Positions 1-8,765 of a DNA stretch of 64,000 bases are shown in pieces. Position 1 is the first letter of the stretch. Every line of letters begins with the position of its first letter. Under the pieces are notes generated by a model, which was not told where the DNA came from, did not search any database, and was given only the letters and a program-made list of their open reading frames with translations. The stretch comes from Leuconostoc kimchii IMSNU 11154 (lineage in GTDB: Bacteria > Bacillota > Bacilli > Lactobacillales > Lactobacillaceae). Where the stretch lies: NCBI RefSeq assembly GCF_000092505.1, contig NC_014136.1, forward strand, positions 248,001 to 312,000, written 5' to 3'. A program made the position numbers and the translations under genes.

Positions 1-338
1 GGGTCTGGTGTCAATACCCGTGTCGTATCAAAAACCGGCATCAACACAGCACTTAACAAAACTGCTAAGGTGGTAAACGTTGCAAATCGCCAAGACAATT
101 GCCACCATGCAACGACTAACATGGGTAAATTAACGAGTGCTAGCGCTAAGGCAACTGGTAATTTACCACCTGTAAGCGTTGAAACAAGTTGCGCGAACCC
201 TGTAAAACCTGATGAATAAATGTGGCCTGGACGCCAAAAATAATTCATAGCTACAGCAACAATCACGGCATAAAATATAGCCCCACCAATTCGGCCAGTG
301 TAACGATGTTTCATAAAATTGTGAAAAATTTTCTGCAT
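1..338 (-). CDS. YitT-family membrane protein, N-terminal part (runs off window)
   Basis: The minus-strand frame is open from an ATG at 338 to the window edge, about 112 codons. The product has a short basic N-terminus, a first membrane helix and then the sequence NYFWRPGHIYSSGFTGFAQL, which resembles the conserved start of YitT/DUF2179-type membrane proteins (N-Y-F-x-x-P-x-H, S-G-x-T-G). Further hydrophobic helices follow. The role of the family is unclear; some members act in transport or stress. The 3' end lies outside the window, so length and the C-terminal domain cannot be checked. A GTAGGTG stretch about 11 nt before the ATG is the only ribosome-site candidate. An AT-rich region with a TATAAT near 365-375 may carry its promoter. 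Confidence 0.8.
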   Translation of the reverse strand, partial: MQKIFHNFMKHRYTGRIGGAIFYAVIVAVAMNYFWRPGHIYSSGFTGFAQLVSTLTGGKLPVALALALVNLPMLVVAWWQLSWRFATFTTLAVLLSAVLMPVFDTTRVLTPD

Positions 339-446
339 GATTTTTTGTACACCTACGTACAATTCCTTTATAAATGTCAACCATATTATAACAGCAAAAA
401 TATGTCGTGAATACCACAAAACATAAAAAATAAATTTTAATCTGGC

Positions 447-2222
447 TTATTTTTCTTCTGGTACAAATAAGCCGAGATCATTCAATTGCTTCTGACCAAC
501 GCGTGTTGGCGCCTCTGTCATTGGCTCAGTCGCGCGTGAATTCTTAGGGAACGCAATGACCTCACGTATATTTTCTTGACCTGCCAATAACATTGCTAAA
601 CGATCTAAACCAAGCGCAATGCCACCCATTGGTGGAAAGCCGTAGTTCATCCCCTCAAGCAAGAAGCCAAAAGCCTCATGCGCTGCTTCAGGTGTAAATC
701 CAAGTGCCTTCAACATTTTTTCTTGGATATCCATTCGGTGAATACGTATTGATCCAGATCCCAGTTCATAGCCGTTCAAAACTAAATCATAACTCTGAGC
801 ATGCGCTTGGTGAGGATCTTCTCCATCATCCAAATAATGGAGATCTTCTTCATTAGGCATGGTAAATGGATGGTGAGCAGCAATCCAACGATCAAAGTCT
901 TCAGAATATTCAAACAACGGCCAATCAACAATCCAAGCAAATGCCCATGGGTTTTCTGAGTTAACTAAATCTAAATCTTCGGCTGTTTGACGACGCAAGT
1001 AATCTAATGTTGCTGCAACAACGTCTGCCCGACCTGCACCGAACAATAATAAGTCGCCCGATTGCGCGTCAGCTGCTGCGATTAACTTGTTTGCTGCCTC
1101 CTCAGGGAAAAATTTAGCAATTGGTCCAGTAAGTCCATCATCAGTTACTTTTAACCACGCTAAACCTTTTGCACCAAAACGTTCGATATATTGCGCTAAC
1201 TTATCAATATTTTTACGTGAGTAGTGTTCAGCACCACCAGGAACAGCAATTGCTTTAACCACGCCACCCGCTTTGACTGCATTGGCAAACACACCAAACT
1301 CAGATGACGCCATAATAGTTGTCAAATCTTTTAATTCATAGGCAATACGTAAATCAGGCTTATCTGTTCCAAAACGTGCCATTGATTCTTGCCATGTTAG
1401 TGTCGGAATCTTTGAGGTATCTAATTCAAAATCAACGACATCGTGCATCATAGCTTTGACCCATTCATTGACTAGTTCACGAATTTCATCTGCAGACATA
1501 AACGACGTTTCAACATCCATTTGTGTAAACTCTGGTTGACGATCACCACGTAAATCTTCATCACGAAAAGCTCTGGCTATTTGGAAATAGCGGTCAAACC
1601 CAGCCCCCATCAAAAGTTGCTTAAATAGTTGTGGTGATTGAGGTAACGCGTAAAATGAACCTGGAAAAATACGTGAGGGTACTAAGTAGTCCCGTGCACC
1701 TTCTGGTGTTGACTTTGCTAAAATTGGCGTTTCAATATTAATGAAATCATGATTATCCATAAAATGAATGGCACTTGACATAATTTTTGAACGGATTCGC
1801 AAGTTTTTTTGCATTTCTGGCCGACGCAAATCCAAATAACGATACTGGAGTTTCAATTCTTCATTGGCATTAACCCCATCCTCAATATAAAAAGGTGGTG
1901 TCTTAGAAGTAGCTAATATTTTAGCTTCAGTCACATCAATTTCAACTGATCCCGAACGAATTTTCTCATTTAATTGGCTAGCGTCACGACTAACGACTAA
2001 ACCAGTAATAGCCACGACATACTCATTTCGCATATCTTCTGCAACCGCCAATGCTGAAGCATTGGTCGCGTTAAAAGTGAGCTGAACAATGCCCTCACGA
2101 TCGCGCAAATCAACGAAAATCAAATCACCAAAATCACGCCGCTTTTGAACCCATCCAGACAAGGTAACTGTTTGTCCAAGAAAACTGTCATCAATTAATC
2201 CTGCATATGTTGTTCGTTTCAT
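447..2222 (-). CDS. aspS: aspartate--tRNA ligase
   Basis: Class II aminoacyl-tRNA synthetase that charges tRNA-Asp, 591 residues, the usual length for bacterial AspRS. The N-terminal OB-fold (about residues 1-110) starts with the family pattern R-T-x-Y-x-G-x-L and contains [10 protein letters not shown]. The catalytic core has the motif 2 region [17 protein letters not shown] and motif 3 [12 protein letters not shown] near the C-terminus, with the GAD-type insertion between them. The ATG overlaps the hisS stop as ATGA, so the two genes are translationally coupled in one operon behind the T-box leader at 3587-3814. An asnS gene is also present, so tRNA-Asn has a direct route; whether this AspRS is discriminating cannot be decided from the sequence alone. 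Confidence 0.97.
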   Translation of the reverse strand: MKRTTYAGLIDDSFLGQTVTLSGWVQKRRDFGDLIFVDLRDREGIVQLTFNATNASALAVAEDMRNEYVVAITGLVVSRDASQLNEKIRSGSVEIDVTEAKILATSKTPPFYIEDGVNANEELKLQYRYLDLRRPEMQKNLRIRSKIMSSAIHFMDNHDFINIETPILAKSTPEGARDYLVPSRIFPGSFYALPQSPQLFKQLLMGAGFDRYFQIARAFRDEDLRGDRQPEFTQMDVETSFMSADEIRELVNEWVKAMMHDVVDFELDTSKIPTLTWQESMARFGTDKPDLRIAYELKDLTTIMASSEFGVFANAVKAGGVVKAIAVPGGAEHYSRKNIDKLAQYIERFGAKGLAWLKVTDDGLTGPIAKFFPEEAANKLIAAADAQSGDLLLFGAGRADVVAATLDYLRRQTAEDLDLVNSENPWAFAWIVDWPLFEYSEDFDRWIAAHHPFTMPNEEDLHYLDDGEDPHQAHAQSYDLVLNGYELGSGSIRIHRMDIQEKMLKALGFTPEAAHEAFGFLLEGMNYGFPPMGGIALGLDRLAMLLAGQENIREVIAFPKNSRATEPMTEAPTRVGQKQLNDLGLFVPEEK

Positions 2223-3520
2223 ACTTTATTCTCCTCTGAATCAATTAGCATTGGCAAATTGGTATATAACTCAGCTAATTTAACTGTTTTTTGTTGACCC
2301 GTGGTCATATTTTTAATGTTGGCAACTTGATCGGATAATTCTTGTTCACCAATGGTGACAACATACTTAGCCCGATGACGATCAGCTGTTTTAAATTGCG
2401 CTTTGGCTGAACGACCAAGGTAATCGCGCTCTGTAACATAACCAAATGAACGAATGGCTTGTGCAATTTGTGTTGCAACAACGTCAGTCTTCTCACCAAT
2501 GTTAACAACATAAAAATCAAATCCGTGGTCATCGATAGGCGCCACCTGTTGCGTACTGAGTAAACTAATGAGTCGCTCAATTCCAATACCAAAACCTACT
2601 CCTGGCGTTTCTGGCCCACCAAACTCACTGACCAAGCCAGAATAACGTCCACCGCCAGCAATCGTTGCTGCCCCTTTCAAGTGATCATCAACTGTCATAA
2701 TCTCGAAAATCGTATCATTATAATAATCTAATCCCCGGACCATTGTTGCATCAATCTCAAAATCAATGTCTAAGGCCTTGAGTATTGTTTGAACTTGTTG
2801 CCAGTGTTCAGTCGCTTCTGGAGATAGATAATCTAAAATCGATGGTGCATCTGCGACAAACACTTGGTCACGGGCATCTTTCGAGTCCAATACACGCAAC
2901 GGATTTTGCTCTAAACGTGTTTGTGAATCAGTTGATAATTCATCAAAATGTGGTTTCAAATAATCAATCAGTGCCTGTCGATAGCTTGCACGTGACCTTT
3001 GATCGCCTAACGTATTAACAGCAACTTTCAAATTTTGTAATCCTAACGTTTTGAAAAAATCAATCGCCATCGCAATAATTTCAACATCTAGTGCTGGTGA
3101 CTTAGAGCCAAAGGCCTCGACACCAATTTGATGAAATTGACGAAATCGCCCTGCTTGAGGCCGTTCATAGCGAAACATGGGACCGATGTAAAATGTTTTA
3201 TAAGGCTTGTCAAATTCTGGTCCATATAATTTATTTTCAACATATGCACGAACCACTCCTGCTGTACCTTCAGGTCGCAAAGCAATGTGACGATCGCCCT
3301 TATCATGAAAATCATACATTTCTTTCGTCACAACATCTGATGTGTCTCCCGCTGATCGTGAAAAAATCTCAAAATTTTCAAATATTGGTGTCCGAACTTC
3401 TTTAAAATTATAATCACCAAAGAGTAGACGAGCTGTACTTTCGACATGTTGCCACTTTACCGTTTGGTCTGGTAATAGATCGGCCGTTCCTTTTGGTCTT
3501 TGAAATGTTGGTTTTGCCAT
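2219..3520 (-). CDS. hisS: histidine--tRNA ligase
   Basis: Class II synthetase that charges tRNA-His, about 433 residues. Key matches are the start [11 protein letters not shown], motif 2 ([14 protein letters not shown]), the HisA signature [13 protein letters not shown], motif 3 ([10 protein letters not shown]) and a C-terminal anticodon-binding domain. I place the start at the ATG at 3520 ([11 protein letters not shown]) because it matches the family N-terminus, but it has no good ribosome site. An AAAGGAG lies further upstream, about 6 nt before an in-frame TTG at 3553, so translation could begin there and add about 11 residues. The open frame extends to 3577. The gene is first in the hisS-aspS operon, directly downstream of the T-box terminator. 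Confidence 0.95.
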   Translation of the reverse strand: MAKPTFQRPKGTADLLPDQTVKWQHVESTARLLFGDYNFKEVRTPIFENFEIFSRSAGDTSDVVTKEMYDFHDKGDRHIALRPEGTAGVVRAYVENKLYGPEFDKPYKTFYIGPMFRYERPQAGRFRQFHQIGVEAFGSKSPALDVEIIAMAIDFFKTLGLQNLKVAVNTLGDQRSRASYRQALIDYLKPHFDELSTDSQTRLEQNPLRVLDSKDARDQVFVADAPSILDYLSPEATEHWQQVQTILKALDIDFEIDATMVRGLDYYNDTIFEIMTVDDHLKGAATIAGGGRYSGLVSEFGGPETPGVGFGIGIERLISLLSTQQVAPIDDHGFDFYVVNIGEKTDVVATQIAQAIRSFGYVTERDYLGRSAKAQFKTADRHRAKYVVTIGEQELSDQVANIKNMTTGQQKTVKLAELYTNLPMLIDSEENKV

Positions 3521-3586
3521 TTTTATATTACTATTGCTGTGCACCCACAACAACAGCATCTCCTTTAAAAGTTTCACATTAACTCC

Positions 3587-3814
3587 GAAAAAGCGCCCCT
3601 AACGATTAAACGTTAAGGGCGCTTTTGCACGGTACCACCTTAGATATTGATGTTTTTAAGCATCACTTTGAAAGCTTATCGCGCTGCCACGCACTGTCTT
3701 AAACAACAGTGACCTCCAAGGTGTCACAAATCATGTTGTTGTTTTGCTCACATCATCCGCAAAATTTCTGTCTATCCAAACTATGATTTTCCCAATTCAT
3801 CGGCTTTAATATAT
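3587..3814 (-). ncRNA. T-box riboswitch leader of hisS-aspS
   Basis: On the minus strand the leader carries the diagnostic T-box sequence AGGTGGTACCG (3630-3640). A strong terminator follows at 3588-3625: a GCGCCC/GGGGCGC stem with a run of T. The upstream half folds into a stem I-like arm: AATCAT pairs with ATGATT, enclosing a distal ATTTTGC/GCAAAA hairpin. A further GTGAC/GTCAC hairpin follows. By comparison with well-known T-boxes the specifier falls in GACAC (3721-3725), which contains both GAC (Asp) and CAC (His). Uncharged tRNA binding would favour the antiterminator and allow hisS-aspS transcription. The class assignment is firm; the specifier is inferred by eye. Confidence 0.93.
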
Positions 3815-3820
3815 ATTTTA

Positions 3821-3849
3821 ATCATAGCTTTAAAGTATTGCAAAGTCAA
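3821..3849 (-). promoter_or_regulatory. promoter of the hisS-aspS T-box transcript
   Basis: TTGACT (-35, 3844-3849) and TATGAT (-10, 3821-3826) on the minus strand are separated by exactly 17 nt. This near-consensus vegetative promoter sits at the expected distance from the T-box stem I. Confidence 0.8.
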
Positions 3850-3877
3850 GCAAATGAAGGAAATTCAATGAAATACC

Positions 3878-5554
3878 TCAAAATCGATAAACTTTTGATT
3901 CGTAAGGACGTAACGTACTACCCTGATCGTCTTCATAGTTACTAATCAGCACATCAGCATTCAGGTCTACATGATAATCACGGTTTAGCACTTGATCAGT
4001 AAAATTGTTAATAACAAGCAGTTGTTCATTATCTAACACACGTCGATAAGCATATACTTGATCGTCATCTGAATCCAAAAGCTGATACGTCCCTGTTGTG
4101 ATAATAGGCAACTCATGTCGCAAGCGAATCAGTTTTTGGTAATAATAAAAAATTGACTGTGGATCAACTAATGCTTCTTGAGCATTAATCGTTTGAAAGT
4201 TATCATTTAACTTAAGCCATGGTTCACCTGTTGTAAACCCAGCATTTTGACTATCATCCCACTGCATGGGTGTGCGTGCGTTATCGCGTCCTTTCGCGTG
4301 AACATAACGCAGCATTGTCTCTTCATCTGTTAAGTGATCTTTATCGATCAAATATTTAAAGGCATTTTTAATTTCAATATCGTCAAAATCTGCACGTTTT
4401 AAATTATAAGCATTGGTCATACCAATTTCTTCACCTTGATAAATATAAGGTGTTCCCTGCATGAAGTGAAGCAATGTTGCAGCCATTTTTGCTGAAACAA
4501 CACGATATTCTGGTCGGTCATCACCGTATCGACTCACTGCACGTGGCTGATCGTGATTATCCCAGTAAAGGGAATTCCAAGCCTTATTCGCTAGTTTATT
4601 TTGCCATTTTGATAAATTCTGTTTCAAATCAATCAAATTCACTTTTTTATCATACCACTTACCAAGCGCTGGATTAGGGTTATTATCTAATCCCATATGT
4701 TCAAATTGGAAAACCATATTTAATTCAGAAGTATCTTTGGCAGCATACTTAATAGCGTTATCAATATCAACCCCAGAAGCTTCACCAACTGTCATCATAT
4801 CAGCTCTATTTAACACTTTTTGACGCATTTCCTGGAGATATTCGTGCACATGAGGACCATTCGCAACAGCCCTATCTGAATTACCATACTCACCACCTTC
4901 AGGTACTTCTCCGTCTGGCAAACCATCAGGCTTAGAAATCAAGGAAATGACGTCCATTCGGAAGCCATCAATGCCCTTATCCACCCAAAAATTCATCATA
5001 TCAAAGACTGATTGACGCACTTTGGGATTGACCCAGTTTAAGTCAGGTTGACCTTCAACAAACAAATGCAAATAATATTGACCGCTTTCATCATCAAATT
5101 TCCAAGCTGGACCAGAAAAGAAAGACCCCCAGTTGTTTGGCTCGTGTCCATCAACCGGATCACGCCAAATATAAAAATCACGTTTATCGTTAGTCTTTGA
5201 AGAACGGCTTTCAATAAACCATTTGTGTTGATCTGAGGTATGATTAACAACCAAATCCATCAAAATTTTAATATTTTTGTCGTGGGCTTTTTGAAGTAAA
5301 CGATCAAAATCAGCCATATTACCAAATTTTGCATTGATATCTTCATAATCAGAGATATCATAGCCATTATCTTTATCAGGTGAGGCGTAAATTGGATTCA
5401 ACCAAATGACGTCAGCACCTAATTTTTCGATATAATCTAATCGTTGCTCAATCCCTTGTAAATCGCCAATACCATCGCCATTAGCATCTTGAAACGAGCG
5501 TGGATAGACCTGATAAACTACTGCCTTTTGCCACCATTTAATATTCTTTGTCAT
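3878..5554 (-). CDS. GH13 alpha-glucosidase (oligo-1,6-glucosidase type), distal copy
   Basis: Intracellular glycoside hydrolase, 558 residues with no signal peptide. The conserved GH13 regions are visible: calcium-site loop DANGDGIGD (23-31), region I DLVVNH (100-105), QPDLNW (169-174) typical of the oligo-1,6-glucosidase subfamily, region II with nucleophile D201, acid/base E258 (VGEAS), and region IV NHDQPR with D335. The residue after the nucleophile is valine, which in this subfamily goes with alpha-1,6 specificity (isomaltose, panose, short isomalto-oligosaccharides); threonine there goes with alpha-1,4. The gene lies 3 bp after the MFS permease gene and has a good ribosome site (AAGGAAT). 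It is paralogous to the enzyme at 6967-8655. Dextran glucosidase (DexB-like) is the alternative name; substrate range is inferred. Confidence 0.92.
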   Translation of the reverse strand: MTKNIKWWQKAVVYQVYPRSFQDANGDGIGDLQGIEQRLDYIEKLGADVIWLNPIYASPDKDNGYDISDYEDINAKFGNMADFDRLLQKAHDKNIKILMDLVVNHTSDQHKWFIESRSSKTNDKRDFYIWRDPVDGHEPNNWGSFFSGPAWKFDDESGQYYLHLFVEGQPDLNWVNPKVRQSVFDMMNFWVDKGIDGFRMDVISLISKPDGLPDGEVPEGGEYGNSDRAVANGPHVHEYLQEMRQKVLNRADMMTVGEASGVDIDNAIKYAAKDTSELNMVFQFEHMGLDNNPNPALGKWYDKKVNLIDLKQNLSKWQNKLANKAWNSLYWDNHDQPRAVSRYGDDRPEYRVVSAKMAATLLHFMQGTPYIYQGEEIGMTNAYNLKRADFDDIEIKNAFKYLIDKDHLTDEETMLRYVHAKGRDNARTPMQWDDSQNAGFTTGEPWLKLNDNFQTINAQEALVDPQSIFYYYQKLIRLRHELPIITTGTYQLLDSDDDQVYAYRRVLDNEQLLVINNFTDQVLNRDYHVDLNADVLISNYEDDQGSTLRPYESKVYRF

Positions 5555-5557
5555 GAG

Positions 5558-6925
5558 TTATATTCCTTTTTTTATTCTGTCTGTTTTTGAATCGTCTTCT
5601 TTAACTATCCAAATTAAGCAACCGCCAATTATTAAAGCCACACCCGCAATAGCCAACATATGTGCCATTGACTTACCGACAGCAGGGAAAATGGCAAAAC
5701 TTGCAATTGAAGCTATGATTTGGGGAATGCAGATGAAACAGTTAAATAATCCGAGATAAATACCATCATGTTGGCCATTTAAAGCATTTGTCAATATCGT
5801 AAAAGGTATTGAAATAATAGCAATCCAGCCAATACCGATTAATATGAATCCAACCAATGATGATAAATGTGTATGTCCATATGCAACAACCATGAATCCA
5901 ATACCACCAGCAATTAAACTGAAGAAAAACGCCCATTTACGTGTTTTTTTATTGAGATGTTGGAAAAAAATACCGACTAGTATTGCCACTACTGAATAGA
6001 CTGCCTGTAATATGCCAAACCAATTACCAGCCGCTTGATAACCAACAGACGCAGGATCGGATACGCGCCAAATATTTTCCGATAAAGCACCAGTCGAGTA
6101 GGTCCACATATATGGAATGCCAAACCAAACAAAGAATTCAACGATACCCAATGTCCAAAACACTTTAGGCGCATTTTTTAAGATATCAACAAACGAATCT
6201 CGTTTTTCATTATTAACTGTGATGCCGTGGTAATAAGCTAATGTTTCTGGATCATACTCTTTCACATTCATCACAGTAAATATGGTAGACAACAATAATA
6301 TAGCCGCTGCAACATAAAAAGATATTTTAACCGAATCAGGTACGACACCTCGAGCCGCCGTGTTAGAGATGCCAAAAACCGTTAACATAAATGGAAATAT
6401 AAAGGCAATCACACCACCTAAACTTCCCCACATATTCTGTAGTGTCCACGCTTTATCTGTTTGCTGCTCACTAACCATATCTGGAATAAGCATTTTAAAT
6501 GGCTGCATGGAAACATTAGCAGATAAATCCATAAATAATACTGTGACGGCACCAAACCATAAGGCCGTCATAGAACCATAACCAAAACCAAATGACCCTG
6601 TGTTTGGTAATAATAATAAAACAATAATTGATACCAAGCAACCACCAATCAAATACGGTATACGGCGTCCTAGCTTTGGAAGCCATGTTTTATCTGAAAA
6701 TAGACCAATTAACGGTTGTGTTATCATACCGGCTAGCGGCGGTAAAATAAAGAAAAAACCTAATTTGGTGGGATCAGTTCCCAGCGTTTGAAATATTCTG
6801 CCCATATTACCAGTCTGAACTGAAAAAGCAACTTGTACGCCGGCATAACCAAATGTCATTAAAAACAATTGCATACTTGTGAGCCTTGGTAACTGCCCCT
6901 TTGTTTGCGTCTTACTATTTAACAT
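5558..6925 (-). CDS. MFS alpha-glucoside permease (SLC45/maltose-permease-like)
   Basis: Integral membrane transporter of 455 residues with about 12 hydrophobic segments. The N-terminal half has PLAGMITQPLIGLFSD followed by GRRIPYLIGG, the loop 2-3 pattern of the SLC45-like sugar porters that include lactobacillal maltose permeases and plant sucrose symporters. Its position between two alpha-glucosidase genes points to maltose, isomaltose or short oligosaccharides entering unphosphorylated, probably by proton symport. It has a strong AAAAGGAG ribosome site. A LacI-type palindrome (6973-6984) lies about 50 bp upstream, inside the end of the preceding gene, so the permease may have its own control as well as the operon promoter. 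Exact substrate is inferred from context. Confidence 0.85.
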   Translation of the reverse strand: MLNSKTQTKGQLPRLTSMQLFLMTFGYAGVQVAFSVQTGNMGRIFQTLGTDPTKLGFFFILPPLAGMITQPLIGLFSDKTWLPKLGRRIPYLIGGCLVSIIVLLLLPNTGSFGFGYGSMTALWFGAVTVLFMDLSANVSMQPFKMLIPDMVSEQQTDKAWTLQNMWGSLGGVIAFIFPFMLTVFGISNTAARGVVPDSVKISFYVAAAILLLSTIFTVMNVKEYDPETLAYYHGITVNNEKRDSFVDILKNAPKVFWTLGIVEFFVWFGIPYMWTYSTGALSENIWRVSDPASVGYQAAGNWFGILQAVYSVVAILVGIFFQHLNKKTRKWAFFFSLIAGGIGFMVVAYGHTHLSSLVGFILIGIGWIAIISIPFTILTNALNGQHDGIYLGLFNCFICIPQIIASIASFAIFPAVGKSMAHMLAIAGVALIIGGCLIWIVKEDDSKTDRIKKGI

Positions 6926-6966
6926 CGTTATTCTCCTTTTAAGGTTATTTTAAATAGTGATTGCAT

Positions 6967-8655
6967 TTAAAAGTAACCGCTTACATTTTCAAAATAAACT
7001 TTTGATTCATAAGGTCGTAGCATATCACCTTGATCATCTTCATAATTACTGATAAGCAGCTTCGCGCCAGCATTTAATGAATAATGTCTTGTTTGAATGC
7101 GATCTGTAAAGTTACTGATGATCAATAATTGTGAATCTCGCGCAATGCGTCTATATGCATATACGAATTCGTCATCGATATCTAATACTTGATAGTGACC
7201 GTTAGTGATAATTGGCATTTGTTGTCTCAAAGCAATTAATTTTTTGTAAAAATAAAAAATAGATTGTTGATCAGTGAGTGATGCGGCAACATTAATTGTC
7301 GTATAGTTATCATTGACACCTAGCCATGGTTGACCGGTTGTAAACCCGGAATTGAGACTATTATCCCATTGCATTGGCGTTCGAGCATTATCTCTTGAAG
7401 AATGATGTACATATCTCATCATTTGTTCTGACGTGACGCGTTTTTGCTGATGAACTAAATCATCAAAAGCGTTCAACGTATCAATATCTTGATACTGCGA
7501 AATTGATGACCAGTTGACATTAGTCATGCCAATTTCCTCACCTTGATAGATGTAAGGCGTCCCCTGCATAAAGTGTAGCGTCATCGCCAACATTTTGGCA
7601 GATGTCACACGATACTTATCGGTGTCATTACCAAAACGTGATACAACACGAGGCCGATCATGGTTGTTCCAATACAAACTATTCCAAGCCTTACCTTCTA
7701 GATCATTTTGCCATTTAGATAAAATTTTCTTCAGATCAACTAACTTGAAGCGCTCATCACTCCATTTCCCAAGCCCTTGATGGCTGTTGTCTAATTCAGT
7801 GTGTTCAAATTGGAAAATCATCTGTAACTCGTTAGCATCAAAACCAGCATATTGCATTGCATCTTTAGTTGTCACACCAGGTGTTTCACCAACCGTGATA
7901 ATATCGTGTTGTGATAAGACCTTTGCATTCATTTCTTGCAAATATTCATGAACTTTTGGGCCATTCGCCACAAAGGTCATTGATGAGCTGTGATTATCAG
8001 CATCAACATTGGGGTCATTTGGCAAACTTTTTTGTTTTGAGATCAAATTAATGACATCCATTCTGAAACCATCAACGCCTTGCGCGAGCCACCAAGACAT
8101 CGTATCGTAAATGTCATGTCGCAAGGCTGAGTTCTCCCAATTCAAATCAGGCTGTTTTTTTGAAAAGAGATGTAAATAATACTGTTGCGTTTTATCATCA
8201 AATTCCCAAGCCGGACCACCAAAATCTGATAGCCAATTATTTGGTTCATGACCATCCACTGGATCGCGCCAAATATAGTAATCACGATATGGATTTTCTC
8301 GCGATGATCGGCTTTGTTGAAACCATTGATGTTCATCAGACGTGTGGTTAACAACTAAGTCCATCATAATCTTCAAATTAAGCTGGTGGGCGACTGAAAT
8401 CATTTCTTGAACATCCATCATTGTCCCAAATTCGGGTAAGATTTTTCGATAATCACTAATATCATAACCATTATCATCATTTGGCGATTGATAAATTGGA
8501 CTCAACCAAATCACTTGAATGCCTAGCTTTTTTAAGTACGGTAAACGCTGAATGATACCTTGAATATCCCCAATACCATCACCATTACTATCTTGAAAAC
8601 TCCGTGGATAAATTTGATAAACAACCGCTTTTTGCCACCAATTGTTTTCTACCAT
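6967..8655 (-). CDS. GH13 alpha-glucosidase (oligo-1,6-glucosidase type), promoter-proximal copy
   Basis: Intracellular alpha-glucosidase, 562 residues. Landmarks are calcium loop DSNGDGIGD (22-30), DLVVNH (99-104), QPDLNW (168-173), nucleophile D200 in GFRMDV, acid/base E257 and NHDRPR with D333. As in the downstream paralogue, valine follows the nucleophile, which favours alpha-1,6 bonds. It is the first gene of a three-gene operon and has a GAGGAAAAG ribosome site. The promoter overlaps a perfect cre and is followed by a LacI-type operator, so both glucose repression and specific induction are expected. The last codons (Val-Ser-Gly-Tyr-Phe) contain a second palindrome. Relative to the distal copy it differs around residues 205-230, which could mean a different substrate preference. 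Confidence 0.92.
   Translation of the reverse strand: MVENNWWQKAVVYQIYPRSFQDSNGDGIGDIQGIIQRLPYLKKLGIQVIWLSPIYQSPNDDNGYDISDYRKILPEFGTMMDVQEMISVAHQLNLKIMMDLVVNHTSDEHQWFQQSRSSRENPYRDYYIWRDPVDGHEPNNWLSDFGGPAWEFDDKTQQYYLHLFSKKQPDLNWENSALRHDIYDTMSWWLAQGVDGFRMDVINLISKQKSLPNDPNVDADNHSSSMTFVANGPKVHEYLQEMNAKVLSQHDIITVGETPGVTTKDAMQYAGFDANELQMIFQFEHTELDNSHQGLGKWSDERFKLVDLKKILSKWQNDLEGKAWNSLYWNNHDRPRVVSRFGNDTDKYRVTSAKMLAMTLHFMQGTPYIYQGEEIGMTNVNWSSISQYQDIDTLNAFDDLVHQQKRVTSEQMMRYVHHSSRDNARTPMQWDNSLNSGFTTGQPWLGVNDNYTTINVAASLTDQQSIFYFYKKLIALRQQMPIITNGHYQVLDIDDEFVYAYRRIARDSQLLIISNFTDRIQTRHYSLNAGAKLLISNYEDDQGDMLRPYESKVYFENVSGYF
6973..6984. promoter_or_regulatory. LacI-type operator palindrome inside the 3' end of the GH13 gene
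   Basis: GTAACCGCTTAC has the same GTAA..CG..TTAC half-sites as the operator at 8692-8703 and lies in the last five codons of the proximal GH13 gene, about 50 bp upstream of the permease ATG. This suggests an internal operator; no clear promoter is visible next to it. Confidence 0.45.
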
Positions 8656-8691
8656 TGCTTTTCCTCATTATTCTGTTTTTAAATTATTTGA

Positions 8692-8703
8692 GTAAACGTT
8701 TAC
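8692..8703. promoter_or_regulatory. operator for the divergent LacI-family regulator
   Basis: GTAAACGTTTAC is a perfect 12-bp palindrome with a central CG, the classic LacI-family operator form. It sits just downstream of the -10 of the GH13 operon promoter, where a bound repressor would block transcription. Confidence 0.75.
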
Positions 8704-8711
8704 GCAATATT

Positions 8712-8740
8712 ATTGTAACCGCTTTCATTATATTTGTCAA
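8712..8740 (-). promoter_or_regulatory. promoter of the alpha-glucoside operon
   Basis: On the minus strand TTGACA (8735-8740) and TACAAT (8712-8717) are separated by 17 nt, close to consensus. The spacer and -10 are covered by the cre site, and the LacI-type operator lies just downstream. Confidence 0.82.
8714..8727. promoter_or_regulatory. cre: cre site (CcpA operator)
   Basis: TGTAACCGCTTTCA matches every position of the catabolite-responsive element consensus TGWAANCGNTNWCA. It overlaps the -10 and spacer of the GH13 operon promoter, so CcpA would repress the operon when a preferred sugar is present. It lies about 40 bp upstream of the regulator ATG. Confidence 0.82.
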
Positions 8741-8765
8741 TCTAGTTTGCGTTATAATATAGATT

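Noticed and set aside
163..417. 84-codon minus-strand ORF at the left edge
   Set aside because: Cys- and aromatic-rich reading in the wrong frame; the YitT-type frame (1-338) explains the region.
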